Source: a virus. Taken from it: 51,326 nt of DNA. Every line of letters begins with the position of its first letter. Within the stretch, counting starts at the first letter, position 1. The stretch is taken from positions 1 through 51,326 of IMG/VR virus record IMGVR_UViG_3300032285_004475; one strand, 5' to 3'. The notes beneath the pieces are model-generated. The model was not told the origin of the DNA. It searched no databases and worked only from the letters and a program-made list of their open reading frames with translations. This document shows positions 34,701 to 42,017 of this stretch, piece by piece. Both the position numbers and the translations under genes were made by a program.

Positions 34701-35635
34701 CTGGAGGTTATAATAACACAATTTGTACCACTCAATCATCAGGGGCTAAGTTTAATTATATAATAAACAGTTATGGAAATACCATAAGTGGAGGTTATCG
34801 AAATAACTTAACAAACTCAGATTACTCAACAGTTAGCGGTGGATATCGTAACTGTATTTTAACGGGTGGATATCAAACAATTAGTGGTGGTTATCACAAT
34901 ACAATAAGTGGATATTATGGAAATGACCCATATAACGGTAATTATAAATATAACTTTAACACAATAAATGGTGGATATTGTAACACAATAAGTGGATATT
35001 ATATATCACAATATAATGCAATATCAGGTGGATATTGTAACACAATGTCTCAATATAATGATAATAAGGCATCTACAATTAGTGGTGGTTATCGTAACAC
35101 AATAAGTAATTATTATACAACTATTGGCGGTGGTGCTTATAATGCTTCAACTGGCACTCATGCATTCATAGGTGGTGGCCGTCAAAACACCTCAAGTAAT
35201 AATTACTCAACCGTAGCTGGTGGAGTTCAAAATAGTGCCAATGGAAGTGTATCATTTGTTGGTGGTGGACGTAATAACACCGCGAGTAATAACTACGCGA
35301 CCGTAGTTGGTGGTCAAAATAACATCGCAAATGGTTATAGGACATTTGTAGGTGGGGGTCTTCAAAACACCGCAAGTAATAACTACGCGACCGTAGTTGG
35401 TGGTTCTAGTAACACCGCAAGTGGTATTTACTCATTTATTGCCGGAGGTTATGGTAACAATACAAATGGTTATTTTAAATCGTTTATTATTGGTTCAAAT
35501 ATCACCGCAGATATGGCTTGTGCAACATTTGTCAACCAATTATCAATAAAGAACATACCAACATCTTCAGCAGGTCTTCCATCAGGAGCAATATGGAAAG
35601 ACACAGGAGCAGGTAACGTATTAAAAATTGTCTAA
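31715..35635 (+). CDS. Giant repetitive tail fibre/adhesin B (YadA-head-like beta-roll)
   Basis: A 1306-aa paralogue of fibre A. The N-terminus TIKISQLPLGTPNPNDILPFVQSG is a phage-fibre attachment motif; a single NSTVRCG opener near residue 53 starts about 80 beta-roll repeats (SGGYxNTISGxYSTI). Two non-repeat inserts, near 360-440 and 830-890, look alike: both have a SGQx opening and a central V.N.YYN stretch, as small domains on the roll. It ends with NITADMACATFVNQLSIKNIPTSSAGLPSGAIW, the same cap as fibre A. Many Cys replace Ser/Asn in the repeats. Exact DNA repeats, for example 44 bp at 33392 and 33494, are present. Probable receptor-binding fibre. Confidence 0.82.
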   Translation: MSTIKISQLPLGTPNPNDILPFVQSGVTKQSYISGITANSGSGVIIQGEGNNSTVRCGVNNTASGNYSAALAGCGNISSDYGATVAGGSNNTSSCYGATVSGGYGNTASNGYSSVLGGYDNTASGNYSSVAGGFSNTSSGYNSLISGGRRNTASTQFSNINGGICNTITNNAYYSSVGGGCCNTVCDNACFSTVSSGYRNCITIPYSVIVGGRNNCLINFGQCSVIAGGAGNTISGYGSVISGGYNNTVSENSSTISGGYGNTASGYNSTISGGYRNTASSYYTFIGGGLCNVVSSCCSVVVGGMCNENTSQRSSIVGGSGNYLGTPSNGSFIGSGQANVTENPNSVIAGGLNNQIGNVNSYQVYCFNGNEVWLNGDQSGSIQTGQLVEMYNPGSQRTTKGQVYNSYYNGGGYTIVQFYGNGGPSFSYNNSYLINLTTSSQYGSNNVIGGGYNNTVKNDYGVIVGGCSNYIDSQFSFVGAGRYNCIIGSEGAEYSTIGGGQSNTICGSNVYDSTIGGGENNSICGNSRHSTISGGYNNHIYNDSYCSTISGGYSNCIYENTYSSTISGGYRNCIYGNSYCSTISGGYFNCILDNTYSSTISGGYRNCINGNSRYSTISGGYCNTLSNYSCISTIGGGYRNCVINCACFSVIGGGQYNSIVPQRSGYSIIAGGASNTISGTYGYSSILGGANNTISNYYGAATISGGYNNTISSCCGGTIGGGISNRITCIHELNSRGLSNITMGCCNVICDISLSSIQAGTANIISWEDFGGILPDTYVRNSSFINGGSGNIIYGSNNSINGGVGNTMSNCYGRFNNINGSQSNVVCIGGNVTSGFKSGQVLISFNSSDNLSYRSTVSNYYYNSEINSTIVNVNGYLGQAKSTYCVLNTGIMGSNFRGAISSVIGGGSFNSLEGGCNTISGGYSNCICKDGNNSYTYSTTISGGYCNTTRSSYSTISGGYCNSINVGLHHTIGGGCRNTITGYDLTQTGSRINTISGGYNNTICTTQSSGAKFNYIINSYGNTISGGYRNNLTNSDYSTVSGGYRNCILTGGYQTISGGYHNTISGYYGNDPYNGNYKYNFNTINGGYCNTISGYYISQYNAISGGYCNTMSQYNDNKASTISGGYRNTISNYYTTIGGGAYNASTGTHAFIGGGRQNTSSNNYSTVAGGVQNSANGSVSFVGGGRNNTASNNYATVVGGQNNIANGYRTFVGGGLQNTASNNYATVVGGSSNTASGIYSFIAGGYGNNTNGYFKSFIIGSNITADMACATFVNQLSIKNIPTSSAGLPSGAIWKDTGAGNVLKIV
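33392..33435 (+). repeat. 44-bp exact direct repeat, copy 1
   Basis: Identical to 33494-33537, spaced 102 nt (34 codons, in frame), so recombination between copies would delete or add an even number of fibre repeats without shifting the frame. Confidence 0.85.
33494..33537 (+). repeat. 44-bp exact direct repeat, copy 2
   Basis: Second copy of the repeat at 33392-33435, within fibre B. Confidence 0.85.
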
Positions 35636-35650
35636 AATAATAAAACTATA

Positions 35651-35658
35651 TATTTATA
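35651..35658 (+). promoter_or_regulatory. TATTTATA late-type promoter element
   Basis: TATTTATA about 15 nt before the ATG of the 108-aa gene at 35673. Confidence 0.6.
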
Positions 35659-35672
35659 AATAAAAAAACAAA

Positions 35673-35999
35673 ATGAAAAAATTTTCAACAATACATGTGT
35701 TTGGGTACGGAGAAACTCAAATTATTGGAAACGAACATAATGGAAAAGTTCAATCATCTGAATTAACAAGTTTAACAGATTTTGTTGACCACGTAAAAAC
35801 ATTTTTACCAGCAACAGGTGTGACATTAACAAACTATCACGTAATTCATATTTTTCAAGGTAGTGATGTTAGATATTTAGGTGTTGGTACTGAAGATAGA
35901 AAAGAAAACACATCTTTTTCAGTTAAATGGGAACAGTTAAATCAAGTTATTTTGGATGTTTTTGTTAATGAAATCATTTCAAAATTACCAACCAACTAA
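35673..35999 (+). CDS. Small uncharacterised phage protein
   Basis: A 108-aa protein: MKKFSTIHVFGYGETQIIG, SLTDFVDHVKTFL, NYHVIHIFQGSDVRYLG and FSVKWEQLNQVILDVFVNEIISKL. It looks like an alpha/beta single-domain protein with no Cys and no membrane segment. It has its own TATTTATA element and an intrinsic terminator 21 nt after its stop, so it is a monocistronic unit, likely late and abundant. No family recognised. Confidence 0.6.
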   Translation: MKKFSTIHVFGYGETQIIGNEHNGKVQSSELTSLTDFVDHVKTFLPATGVTLTNYHVIHIFQGSDVRYLGVGTEDRKENTSFSVKWEQLNQVILDVFVNEIISKLPTN

Positions 36000-36020
36000 T
36001 TTGAATTAAAATAATATTAC

Positions 36021-36047
36021 AAAAACCCCAACCAATGGGGTTTTTTT
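36021..36047 (+). terminator. Intrinsic terminator (bidirectional form)
   Basis: A-run, ACCCC/GGGGT stem with a 7-nt loop, then seven T. Symmetrical A and T runs would allow use from either side; it follows the 108-aa gene. Confidence 0.85.
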
Positions 36048-36097
36048 ATTTAATCAAGAAGATTTAAAAAAAAAGAAAAATATATATTATATAGAAA

Positions 36098-37510
36098 ATG
36101 GAATGGTTTATAAAGAAAAATTCAACTTTACCTGTCTTTCAAATAGAAATTGATAAAGATGGAAGAAGTGGTTTTCATAATAATTGGAACCTAACAGGAC
36201 AAACTGTTTATATTTCTTTATATGATGAAATAACAAAAAAGTTTTTGATTAGTTCAAAACCATGTTATTTAACTTATAGTTCATCAACAATTAATGATGA
36301 TATTTCCTGTTATTTAAATTATCAGTTAACTTATCGTGAAACAAATAAAATGGGAAGGTATGAAGTTCAACTTTCCATTATTAAAAACGGTGAAACACTT
36401 GTTTTACCTTTAAAAGAAAAAGTTTATATAAGTGTGATTGATAGTTTTTCATTAAACTACGTTGGCTTTAATAACAACTATGAAATAGATAGACCTTGTT
36501 GTAAGAACCCTGACCCTACCACTACGGCAACCGCAGTTACAAGAACCCCAACAAGAACTCCAACACCAACTGTAACTCCAACAAATACCGTTACCCCAAC
36601 AGTCACTCCGACAAATACTATGACACCAACCGTAACTCCAAGTAATACTCAAACACAAACAAATACACCAACACAAACAAATACTCCGACTCCATCAGTA
36701 AGTGCAACATTAATACCAACAAATACACCAACAAGCACCCCAACAAATACTGTAACCCCTTCAATTACACAATCTAAAACTCCAACACCTACAGTAACTC
36801 AAAGTGTTGGCGCGTTAGTTGTTCCTTTATGTTCGGTAATTTATGTTGATAACAATAATGACATTTATAGTTATAACATTAATACAAATATAAGTACGTT
36901 TTTACCAATACCATTTACAATTTATAATTTAGATATTGCCCATACTCAAAATAAATTATGGACAACAATTAATACATCAGTAAGAGAGTGGAATATTACT
37001 TTAAATCCATTTACCGCAACTTATAGTAGAGATTTAAACTTCCCATTCTTTATAGGAGCAGGTTTAGGAGCAATTAATGATACTACACTTATCGTTACAA
37101 ATATATCGGCACCTCAATCAGTTTATGAAATGGATATTACAACAACTACACCTGTTTCAACATATAAATTTGATTTACCACCAACACAAATAGTTTCAGG
37201 TGACATTTTATTAACCACCACTAATAAACTTTTGGTAACTACTTCAGAAAGTCCAAATATATACTTATTACAGTATGATTATTTAACAGGTAATTTAGAA
37301 TTAACCATAACCCTTAACCCAACAGTTACTGGAGGTCCGTGGGGTATATTTGAAAATTCAGGAAACATTTATGTTGCTGATAGTAATGGTGATGTATATT
37401 CTGTTAATACAACAAGTCCGTACAATATCACATTAATCAATAATACTGGTCACCCTGTATATGGTGCGTCCCAAGTACCTTCTTGTTTAACTACGAATTT
37501 TACAATTTAA
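36098..37510 (+). CDS. Baseplate-type paralogue 3 with PT-rich linker and beta-propeller-like domain
   Basis: A 470-aa protein in three parts. Residues 1-135 are the shared N-terminal domain ([37 protein letters not shown]). Residues 137-236 are a low-complexity linker of TPT/NT/PTV units, almost only Thr, Pro, Asn, Ser, Val. Residues 240-470 contain short repeated beta blocks ([45 protein letters not shown]) typical of a WD- or NHL-like propeller. It probably holds a binding head away from the baseplate. The Thr-rich linker would be an excellent O-glycosylation target for the glycan operons. The leader has a TATATATTATATA stretch, not an exact TATTTAT. Confidence 0.68.
   Translation: MEWFIKKNSTLPVFQIEIDKDGRSGFHNNWNLTGQTVYISLYDEITKKFLISSKPCYLTYSSSTINDDISCYLNYQLTYRETNKMGRYEVQLSIIKNGETLVLPLKEKVYISVIDSFSLNYVGFNNNYEIDRPCCKNPDPTTTATAVTRTPTRTPTPTVTPTNTVTPTVTPTNTMTPTVTPSNTQTQTNTPTQTNTPTPSVSATLIPTNTPTSTPTNTVTPSITQSKTPTPTVTQSVGALVVPLCSVIYVDNNNDIYSYNINTNISTFLPIPFTIYNLDIAHTQNKLWTTINTSVREWNITLNPFTATYSRDLNFPFFIGAGLGAINDTTLIVTNISAPQSVYEMDITTTTPVSTYKFDLPPTQIVSGDILLTTTNKLLVTTSESPNIYLLQYDYLTGNLELTITLNPTVTGGPWGIFENSGNIYVADSNGDVYSVNTTSPYNITLINNTGHPVYGASQVPSCLTTNFTI
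36506..36808 (+). repeat. Low-complexity Thr/Pro-coding repeat
   Basis: Imperfect units of about 12-30 nt (ccaacaaatac/actccaaca type) coding for the TPTVTPTNT linker of the gene at 36098; variable-length behaviour is plausible. Confidence 0.8.
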
Positions 37511-37540
37511 TTTGACTTATAATATTTGATTGGTTAATCT

Positions 37541-37576
37541 TACCACACAAGGTAAATTCCGACCTTAATTTCGGAA
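37541..37576 (+). promoter_or_regulatory. Leader hairpins before the DNA polymerase gene
   Basis: Two adjacent stems: TACC/GGTA with a 6-nt loop (37541-37554) and TTCCGA/TCGGAA with an 8-nt loop (37557-37576), ending 23 nt before the polymerase ATG. T4 DNA polymerase represses its own translation through a leader hairpin with an 8-nt loop; this could be the counterpart. Confidence 0.4.
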
Positions 37577-37599
37577 GCAAATACACCATTTTAAATTTT

Positions 37600-40527
37600 A
37601 TGATATCAAACGAAGAAATTGAAAATTTCCTTCAGGGAAATGATGACGAAAAATATATCGTCAGTGTCGAATACGATTATGTTAAAGATTGTGTTTGGAA
37701 AATTATCGAACACCCAATTCACGGAAAACAAATTAAGAAAGATACCTTTATTCCATTTGCTTGGGTAGGTGACTTACGTGGATTAAACTTTTATAAATCC
37801 TCAAAAGCATTACAAAAAGAGGCGATGACAAAACACAAAATCGTCATTGAAAAATTAAGAACTGATGGTAACGAAAGATTAGAAAAAGGTTTAACCTTTA
37901 TGGTTAAATCATTGAACGGTTATCGTTCACTCATTCAGTTTTTCAGAGATGGTGGTGTTGACCCATGGGGTGAAACCACTAAAGGATTGGTATTAATATT
38001 ACCTCCTGTTGAACAATTCTTAGTAACAAAAGAAAAAAGATTATTCAAGGGATTTGATGATTACAATAGTATCACAAGATTTGTATTTGACTTGGAGACG
38101 ACCGCATTAGAACCAAAGGATGGTCGTATTTTTATGATAGGGATGAAAACCAATAAAGGTTTTAGTCAGGTTATTGAATGTTCAACTGAAGAACAAGAAA
38201 GAGAAGGTATTATCAAATTTTTTAATACCATAGATGAACTTAAACCAAGTATCATAGCATCTTACAATGGATTTAACTTTGACTGGTTTTGGATATTTGA
38301 AAGAGCTAAGGCATTAAAGTTGGATATTAAGAAAATTGCCAAGACATTAAATCCAATTAATCCAATCAAACAATCTGAAAGTATGTTGAAGTTGGCAAAT
38401 GAGGTTGAAAGATTTAATCAGACATCGATGTGGGGTTATAATGTTGTGGATACATTACATGCGGTTAGAAGAGCTCAGGCAATCAATTCATCCATTAAAT
38501 CGGCAGGTTTGAAGTATATTACTCAATACATCAAGGCAGAAGCTCCTGACCGTGTTTATATTGACCACACAGATATTGGTCCGTTCTATGCAAAGAAAGA
38601 AGAGTTTTGGTTAAACATTCAAAACGGAAAATATAAGAAAGTAGGTGTTGACCCAAAGATTGACGAAGCGTGTTCTAAACATTCAAGTATCTACATTAAA
38701 ACAACAGGTGATGATTTGGTTGAACGTTATCTTGACGATGACTTGGAAGAAACTTTAACGGTTGATGAAGAATTCAATCAAGGTTCATTCCTACTCGCAT
38801 CTTTGGTTCCAACAACATATGAAAGAGTTTCAACGATGGGTACCGCAACATTATGGGAAATCCAAATGAGAGCATGGTCATATAAGAACATGTTAGCAAT
38901 TCCTAAAAAGAATGAAAAGACCGAGTTTGTTGGAGGTTTATCACGACTACTTAAAGTGGGATATTCAACAGATGTATTGAAACTTGACTTCTCATCACTT
39001 TACCCTTCAATACAACTTGTTCACGATGTATTCCCAACTTGTGATATAACAGGAGCAATGAAAGGAATGTTAAATTACTTCCGTAATACTCGTATCAAGT
39101 ATAAAAACTTGGCTAAGGAATATCAGGATATTGACAAAAAACAAGCAACATCTTACGACAGAAAACAATTACCAATTAAGATTTTCATCAACTCAATGTT
39201 CGGAGCATTGTCGGCTCCACAAGTATATCACTGGGGTGACATGTATATGGGTGAACAGATTACCTGTACAGGGCGACAATACCTTCGTCAGATGTTACGT
39301 TTCTTTATGAAACGAGGTTATACCCCTCTTGTATGTGATACGGATGGTATGAACTTCTCACTACCTGAAGGTGGTGTAGAAGATAGAAGATACATCGGTA
39401 AGGGTAAGAACTGGTTAGTTAAAGAAGGTAAGGAATACAAAGGATATGATGCCGACGTTGCCGAGTTTAACGATATGTTTATGAAAGGGGCTATGGGTCT
39501 TGATTGTGATGGAACTTGGAAATCCTGTATGAACATTGCTCGTAAGAACTACGCAACAATGGAACACAATGGTAAGATTAAACTTACAGGTAACTCAATC
39601 AAGAGTAAGAAACTACCACTTTATATTGAGGACTTCTTGGACAAAGGAATTAAGATGTTACTTGAGGGTAACGGTCAAGCATTTGTTGAGTGGTATTATG
39701 AGTACTTGGAAATAATCTTTAACCAACAAATTCCTTTAATGAAGATTGCTCAAAGAGCAAAGGTTAAATTATCCATTGACGATTATAACAAACGTTCAAA
39801 AGAAAAAACCAAGGCTGGTAATGAAATGTCTCGTATGGCTCATATGGAACTTGCAATCAGTGATGGCATTGCAGTTAGTTTGGGTGATGTAATATTCTAT
39901 GTAAATAATGGGGTTAAAGCATCGCACGGAGATGTTCAAAAGGTTAATAAACCAAAAAAAGGATGGTCGCAAGAACAATTAGATATATTTTTCAAAACCA
40001 ATGAAGATAGAAAAGAAAAGGTAAAATTTTTACAAAAAAATGGATGGGAACAATCTTGGGGTGAGGATAACTGGGTTCGTAGTGATGCGACAAATAAGGA
40101 AGCGAATACAGGAATTTCAACAGACCACGCATATCAAATAGCATTTTCAGATATAGTCGGTTCAGTAGTTCAACTTAATTGTTATCGTCTTGACCCATCT
40201 GAATTGGAATCAAACCCTGATATGACAGGTGAATATAACGTAGCAAGAGCAATTGTTACGTTTAATAAAAGAATTGAACCATTATTAATTGTGTTTAATG
40301 AAGAGGTTAGAAATAATCTAATTGTAACTGACCCTAAAGACAGAGCTTTATTTACCAAAGAACAATGTAAACTAATTAATGGTGTTCCATTTGAACCGGC
40401 AGACCAAGATAGTATTGAAGATTTGTTAACTATTACAGACCAAGAAATGGTGTATTGGGGTAAACGAGGTATTGACCCTGAGTATATTTACGAACTTGCT
40501 GAAGAAGGGTGGGAAGAAATGGTTTAA
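37600..40527 (+). CDS. 43: Family B DNA polymerase (T4 gp43-like)
   Basis: A 975-aa replicative polymerase with 3'-5' exonuclease. Exonuclease motifs: FVFDLETTALEP near 162-173 (D, E) and IASYNGFNFDWF near 214-225. Polymerase motifs: VLKLDFSSLYPS near 460-471 (motif A), KIFINSMFGALS near 528-539 (motif B), LVCDTDGMNFS near 577-587 (motif C, with DTDG instead of DTDS). A C-terminal PEYIYELAEEGWEEM tail is where T4-like polymerases bind the sliding clamp. Length is near T4 gp43 (898 aa). No intron or intein interrupts it. It lacks a TATTTAT element, as expected for an early or middle gene. Its stop overlaps the convergent gene in TTAA. Confidence 0.96.
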   Translation: MISNEEIENFLQGNDDEKYIVSVEYDYVKDCVWKIIEHPIHGKQIKKDTFIPFAWVGDLRGLNFYKSSKALQKEAMTKHKIVIEKLRTDGNERLEKGLTFMVKSLNGYRSLIQFFRDGGVDPWGETTKGLVLILPPVEQFLVTKEKRLFKGFDDYNSITRFVFDLETTALEPKDGRIFMIGMKTNKGFSQVIECSTEEQEREGIIKFFNTIDELKPSIIASYNGFNFDWFWIFERAKALKLDIKKIAKTLNPINPIKQSESMLKLANEVERFNQTSMWGYNVVDTLHAVRRAQAINSSIKSAGLKYITQYIKAEAPDRVYIDHTDIGPFYAKKEEFWLNIQNGKYKKVGVDPKIDEACSKHSSIYIKTTGDDLVERYLDDDLEETLTVDEEFNQGSFLLASLVPTTYERVSTMGTATLWEIQMRAWSYKNMLAIPKKNEKTEFVGGLSRLLKVGYSTDVLKLDFSSLYPSIQLVHDVFPTCDITGAMKGMLNYFRNTRIKYKNLAKEYQDIDKKQATSYDRKQLPIKIFINSMFGALSAPQVYHWGDMYMGEQITCTGRQYLRQMLRFFMKRGYTPLVCDTDGMNFSLPEGGVEDRRYIGKGKNWLVKEGKEYKGYDADVAEFNDMFMKGAMGLDCDGTWKSCMNIARKNYATMEHNGKIKLTGNSIKSKKLPLYIEDFLDKGIKMLLEGNGQAFVEWYYEYLEIIFNQQIPLMKIAQRAKVKLSIDDYNKRSKEKTKAGNEMSRMAHMELAISDGIAVSLGDVIFYVNNGVKASHGDVQKVNKPKKGWSQEQLDIFFKTNEDRKEKVKFLQKNGWEQSWGEDNWVRSDATNKEANTGISTDHAYQIAFSDIVGSVVQLNCYRLDPSELESNPDMTGEYNVARAIVTFNKRIEPLLIVFNEEVRNNLIVTDPKDRALFTKEQCKLINGVPFEPADQDSIEDLLTITDQEMVYWGKRGIDPEYIYELAEEGWEEMV

Positions 40528-40859
40528 GATTGTTTCAACCCGTCTGACGAAACTATAAACCATGAACCAAATGCGTAATATAGTTCAACACAAGCTCCTT
40601 TTTCAATATTAATTTCATTAAACTCTTCATCAATCAAACCCTCAATGGGTTTGATTTTTGTATTAGTTAAAGCTTTAATTATTACATGGTCTGTGTTATT
40701 GTGATTTAAAACAATTTCAATTTCATTTAATTCTTTTGTAATCACAACACTTTCACCTTCTGTTGTATATTTTTCATCTGAAACCATGCACACCTCAGAA
40801 GTAGTTAATACTTGGTTCCCAATAACACGGGTCATCGGAATTGATTTTTGTATACTCAT
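40524..40859 (-). CDS. Small conserved phage protein, probably virion-associated
   Basis: A 111-aa all-beta protein with PIEGLIDEEFNEINIEKGACVELYYAFGSWFIVSSDGLK at the end, a pattern I recall from structural-region proteins of T4-like phages of aquatic bacteria; function unknown. It lies 4 nt after the neck gene, in the same late unit, so a structural role is plausible. Its coding sequence contains a 10-bp hairpin that reads as a terminator for the opposite strand. Confidence 0.6.
   Translation of the reverse strand: MSIQKSIPMTRVIGNQVLTTSEVCMVSDEKYTTEGESVVITKELNEIEIVLNHNNTDHVIIKALTNTKIKPIEGLIDEEFNEINIEKGACVELYYAFGSWFIVSSDGLKQS
40632..40659 (+). terminator. Plus-strand terminator hidden in the convergent gene
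   Basis: A perfect 10-bp stem (40632-40641 with 40647-40656), 5-nt loop, then a T-run (40655-40659). It lies 105 nt past the polymerase stop, inside the antisense 111-aa gene; on the minus strand no T-run follows, so it should act only on the polymerase transcript. Confidence 0.5.
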
Positions 40860-40863
40860 AAAA

Positions 40864-41994
40864 TTAAATTACGTACATATTTCTTGGGAATGCTCTAAAC
40901 TTCATTTGTTTGTTTAGATTTTCAGCGATTAATGCTTCACGTTCCATTATTTTTTCAGGACGTAATCTTGTTAATCTTCCGTCAGCACCAATTAATTCTT
41001 CAATTAATTTAGCTTTTTCATCTTTACCTTCAGTTGCTAATGATGTGTAATCCATCGTTAATTCAGAATCAGGTGTTTTTAAATTACCTGAATATTTTCC
41101 TCTAACTTTTGATAATGTTTCTTTACAACCCGCAACAAAATATCTTCTAACCCATTGTTGTGCAGGTTCATTTAAATCCGCCCATGCAATTGAATTCATC
41201 GGAACATCTGAAGGAAGTTTGATTATATCAGGATTTGCTGCTAAACAAGCATCTCTATCCTCAGGACCAACATCATAATACCAATACCAAACTTGGTTAT
41301 GTCTTAATGATGAATTACCAAAATCAAATTTACCACCAGGTGTTTGCATTAAGTGAATTGCTTTTTTTCCGTTAGGTAGCCCTGTAATTCTATATGTTAA
41401 GTCACCCGCAATAATTCTTCTTTGAATGTTAATTTCTTGTAATCTTAACATCATATCAAATGCCGGCATCATAAAATATGACCCGGTATATCCCATTTGT
41501 GAATAACCTGCCGGCCCACCCATACCATAACCACCTAACGCCCCAAAACTCCATGGGTCAAATAAAACATTTGTTAATTCAGATGGTGTAAACCAAAGTA
41601 GTTCGTTAATTTCACGACCTGCAGGAATTTCATAAACTTGTTGGTTTGGAACTAATGTGAAAAAATCCTTTTTTAAAACCCAGTCACCAAGAGGTGATGA
41701 TTGTAATCCAACTATTTTGGAATATGCTTGAGCGTATCTATTTTCAAAATCTAAACTTTTTGTCACAAAAGCTCTTGATAAAGATTGAGTATCTAAATTT
41801 AAATTATTTAATGATGTCCATTGTGATTCAATTAACCAATCTTGTACATACTGAGCATAATCTCCGATAGAAAATTCTAAGATTGAGTCCATTTGTTCAT
41901 CTTCTAATTCAATTGAACGAATTGGGGCTCCTAATACGTGTCTAACTTTTGTATATAGTTGACTTCTGTAAGGTTCTGCGATTATTGTATTCAT
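40864..41994 (-). CDS. Neck / head-completion protein (gp13-like)
   Basis: A 376-aa protein resembling the neck proteins of T4-like phages: MNTIIAEPYRSQLYTKVRHVLGAPIRSIELEDEQMDSILEFSIGDYAQYVQDWL is the typical connector-type N-terminus. A Gly/Met-rich loop follows near 150-180 (GALGGYGMGGPAGYSQMG), then a helical C-terminus (EKAKLIEELIGADG) and RAFPRNMYVI at the end. Such proteins close the head and accept the tail. It has a TATTTAT element 16 nt upstream and is followed by the 111-aa gene. The assignment to gp13 rather than another connector protein is a judgement from the N-terminus and context. Confidence 0.6.
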   Translation of the reverse strand: MNTIIAEPYRSQLYTKVRHVLGAPIRSIELEDEQMDSILEFSIGDYAQYVQDWLIESQWTSLNNLNLDTQSLSRAFVTKSLDFENRYAQAYSKIVGLQSSPLGDWVLKKDFFTLVPNQQVYEIPAGREINELLWFTPSELTNVLFDPWSFGALGGYGMGGPAGYSQMGYTGSYFMMPAFDMMLRLQEINIQRRIIAGDLTYRITGLPNGKKAIHLMQTPGGKFDFGNSSLRHNQVWYWYYDVGPEDRDACLAANPDIIKLPSDVPMNSIAWADLNEPAQQWVRRYFVAGCKETLSKVRGKYSGNLKTPDSELTMDYTSLATEGKDEKAKLIEELIGADGRLTRLRPEKIMEREALIAENLNKQMKFRAFPRNMYVI

Positions 41995-42009
41995 GAAGTG
42001 ATATTTTTA

Positions 42010-42017
42010 TATAAATA
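42010..42017 (-). promoter_or_regulatory. TATTTATA late-type promoter element
   Basis: Minus-strand TATTTATA about 16 nt before the ATG of the neck-protein gene, touching the end of the SOD-fusion gene at 42018. Confidence 0.6.

Larger units (their letters stand above)
31855..35480 (+). repeat. Coding tandem repeats of fibre B
   Basis: In-frame repeats of about 45-51 nt coding for ISGGYxNTxSGxYST units, interrupted by two non-repeat inserts. They are more uniform than in fibre A, with SGGYRNCI and SGGYCNT subtypes clustered around 33300-33600 and 34450-35100. Confidence 0.85.

Noticed and set aside
31855-35480. Evenly spaced repeats that might suggest a CRISPR array
   Set aside because: The repeats are degenerate, in frame, about 45 nt apart and code for a known beta-roll pattern; no cas genes or identical palindromic repeats with unique spacers.
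31715-35635. Diversity-generating retroelement variable region in the fibres
   Set aside because: No reverse transcriptase, template repeat or adenine-biased variable copy is visible in the window.
37600-40527. Intron or intein in the DNA polymerase gene
   Set aside because: All motifs are in one uninterrupted frame of normal length with no splice or HINT motifs; the HNH gene is 7 kb away.
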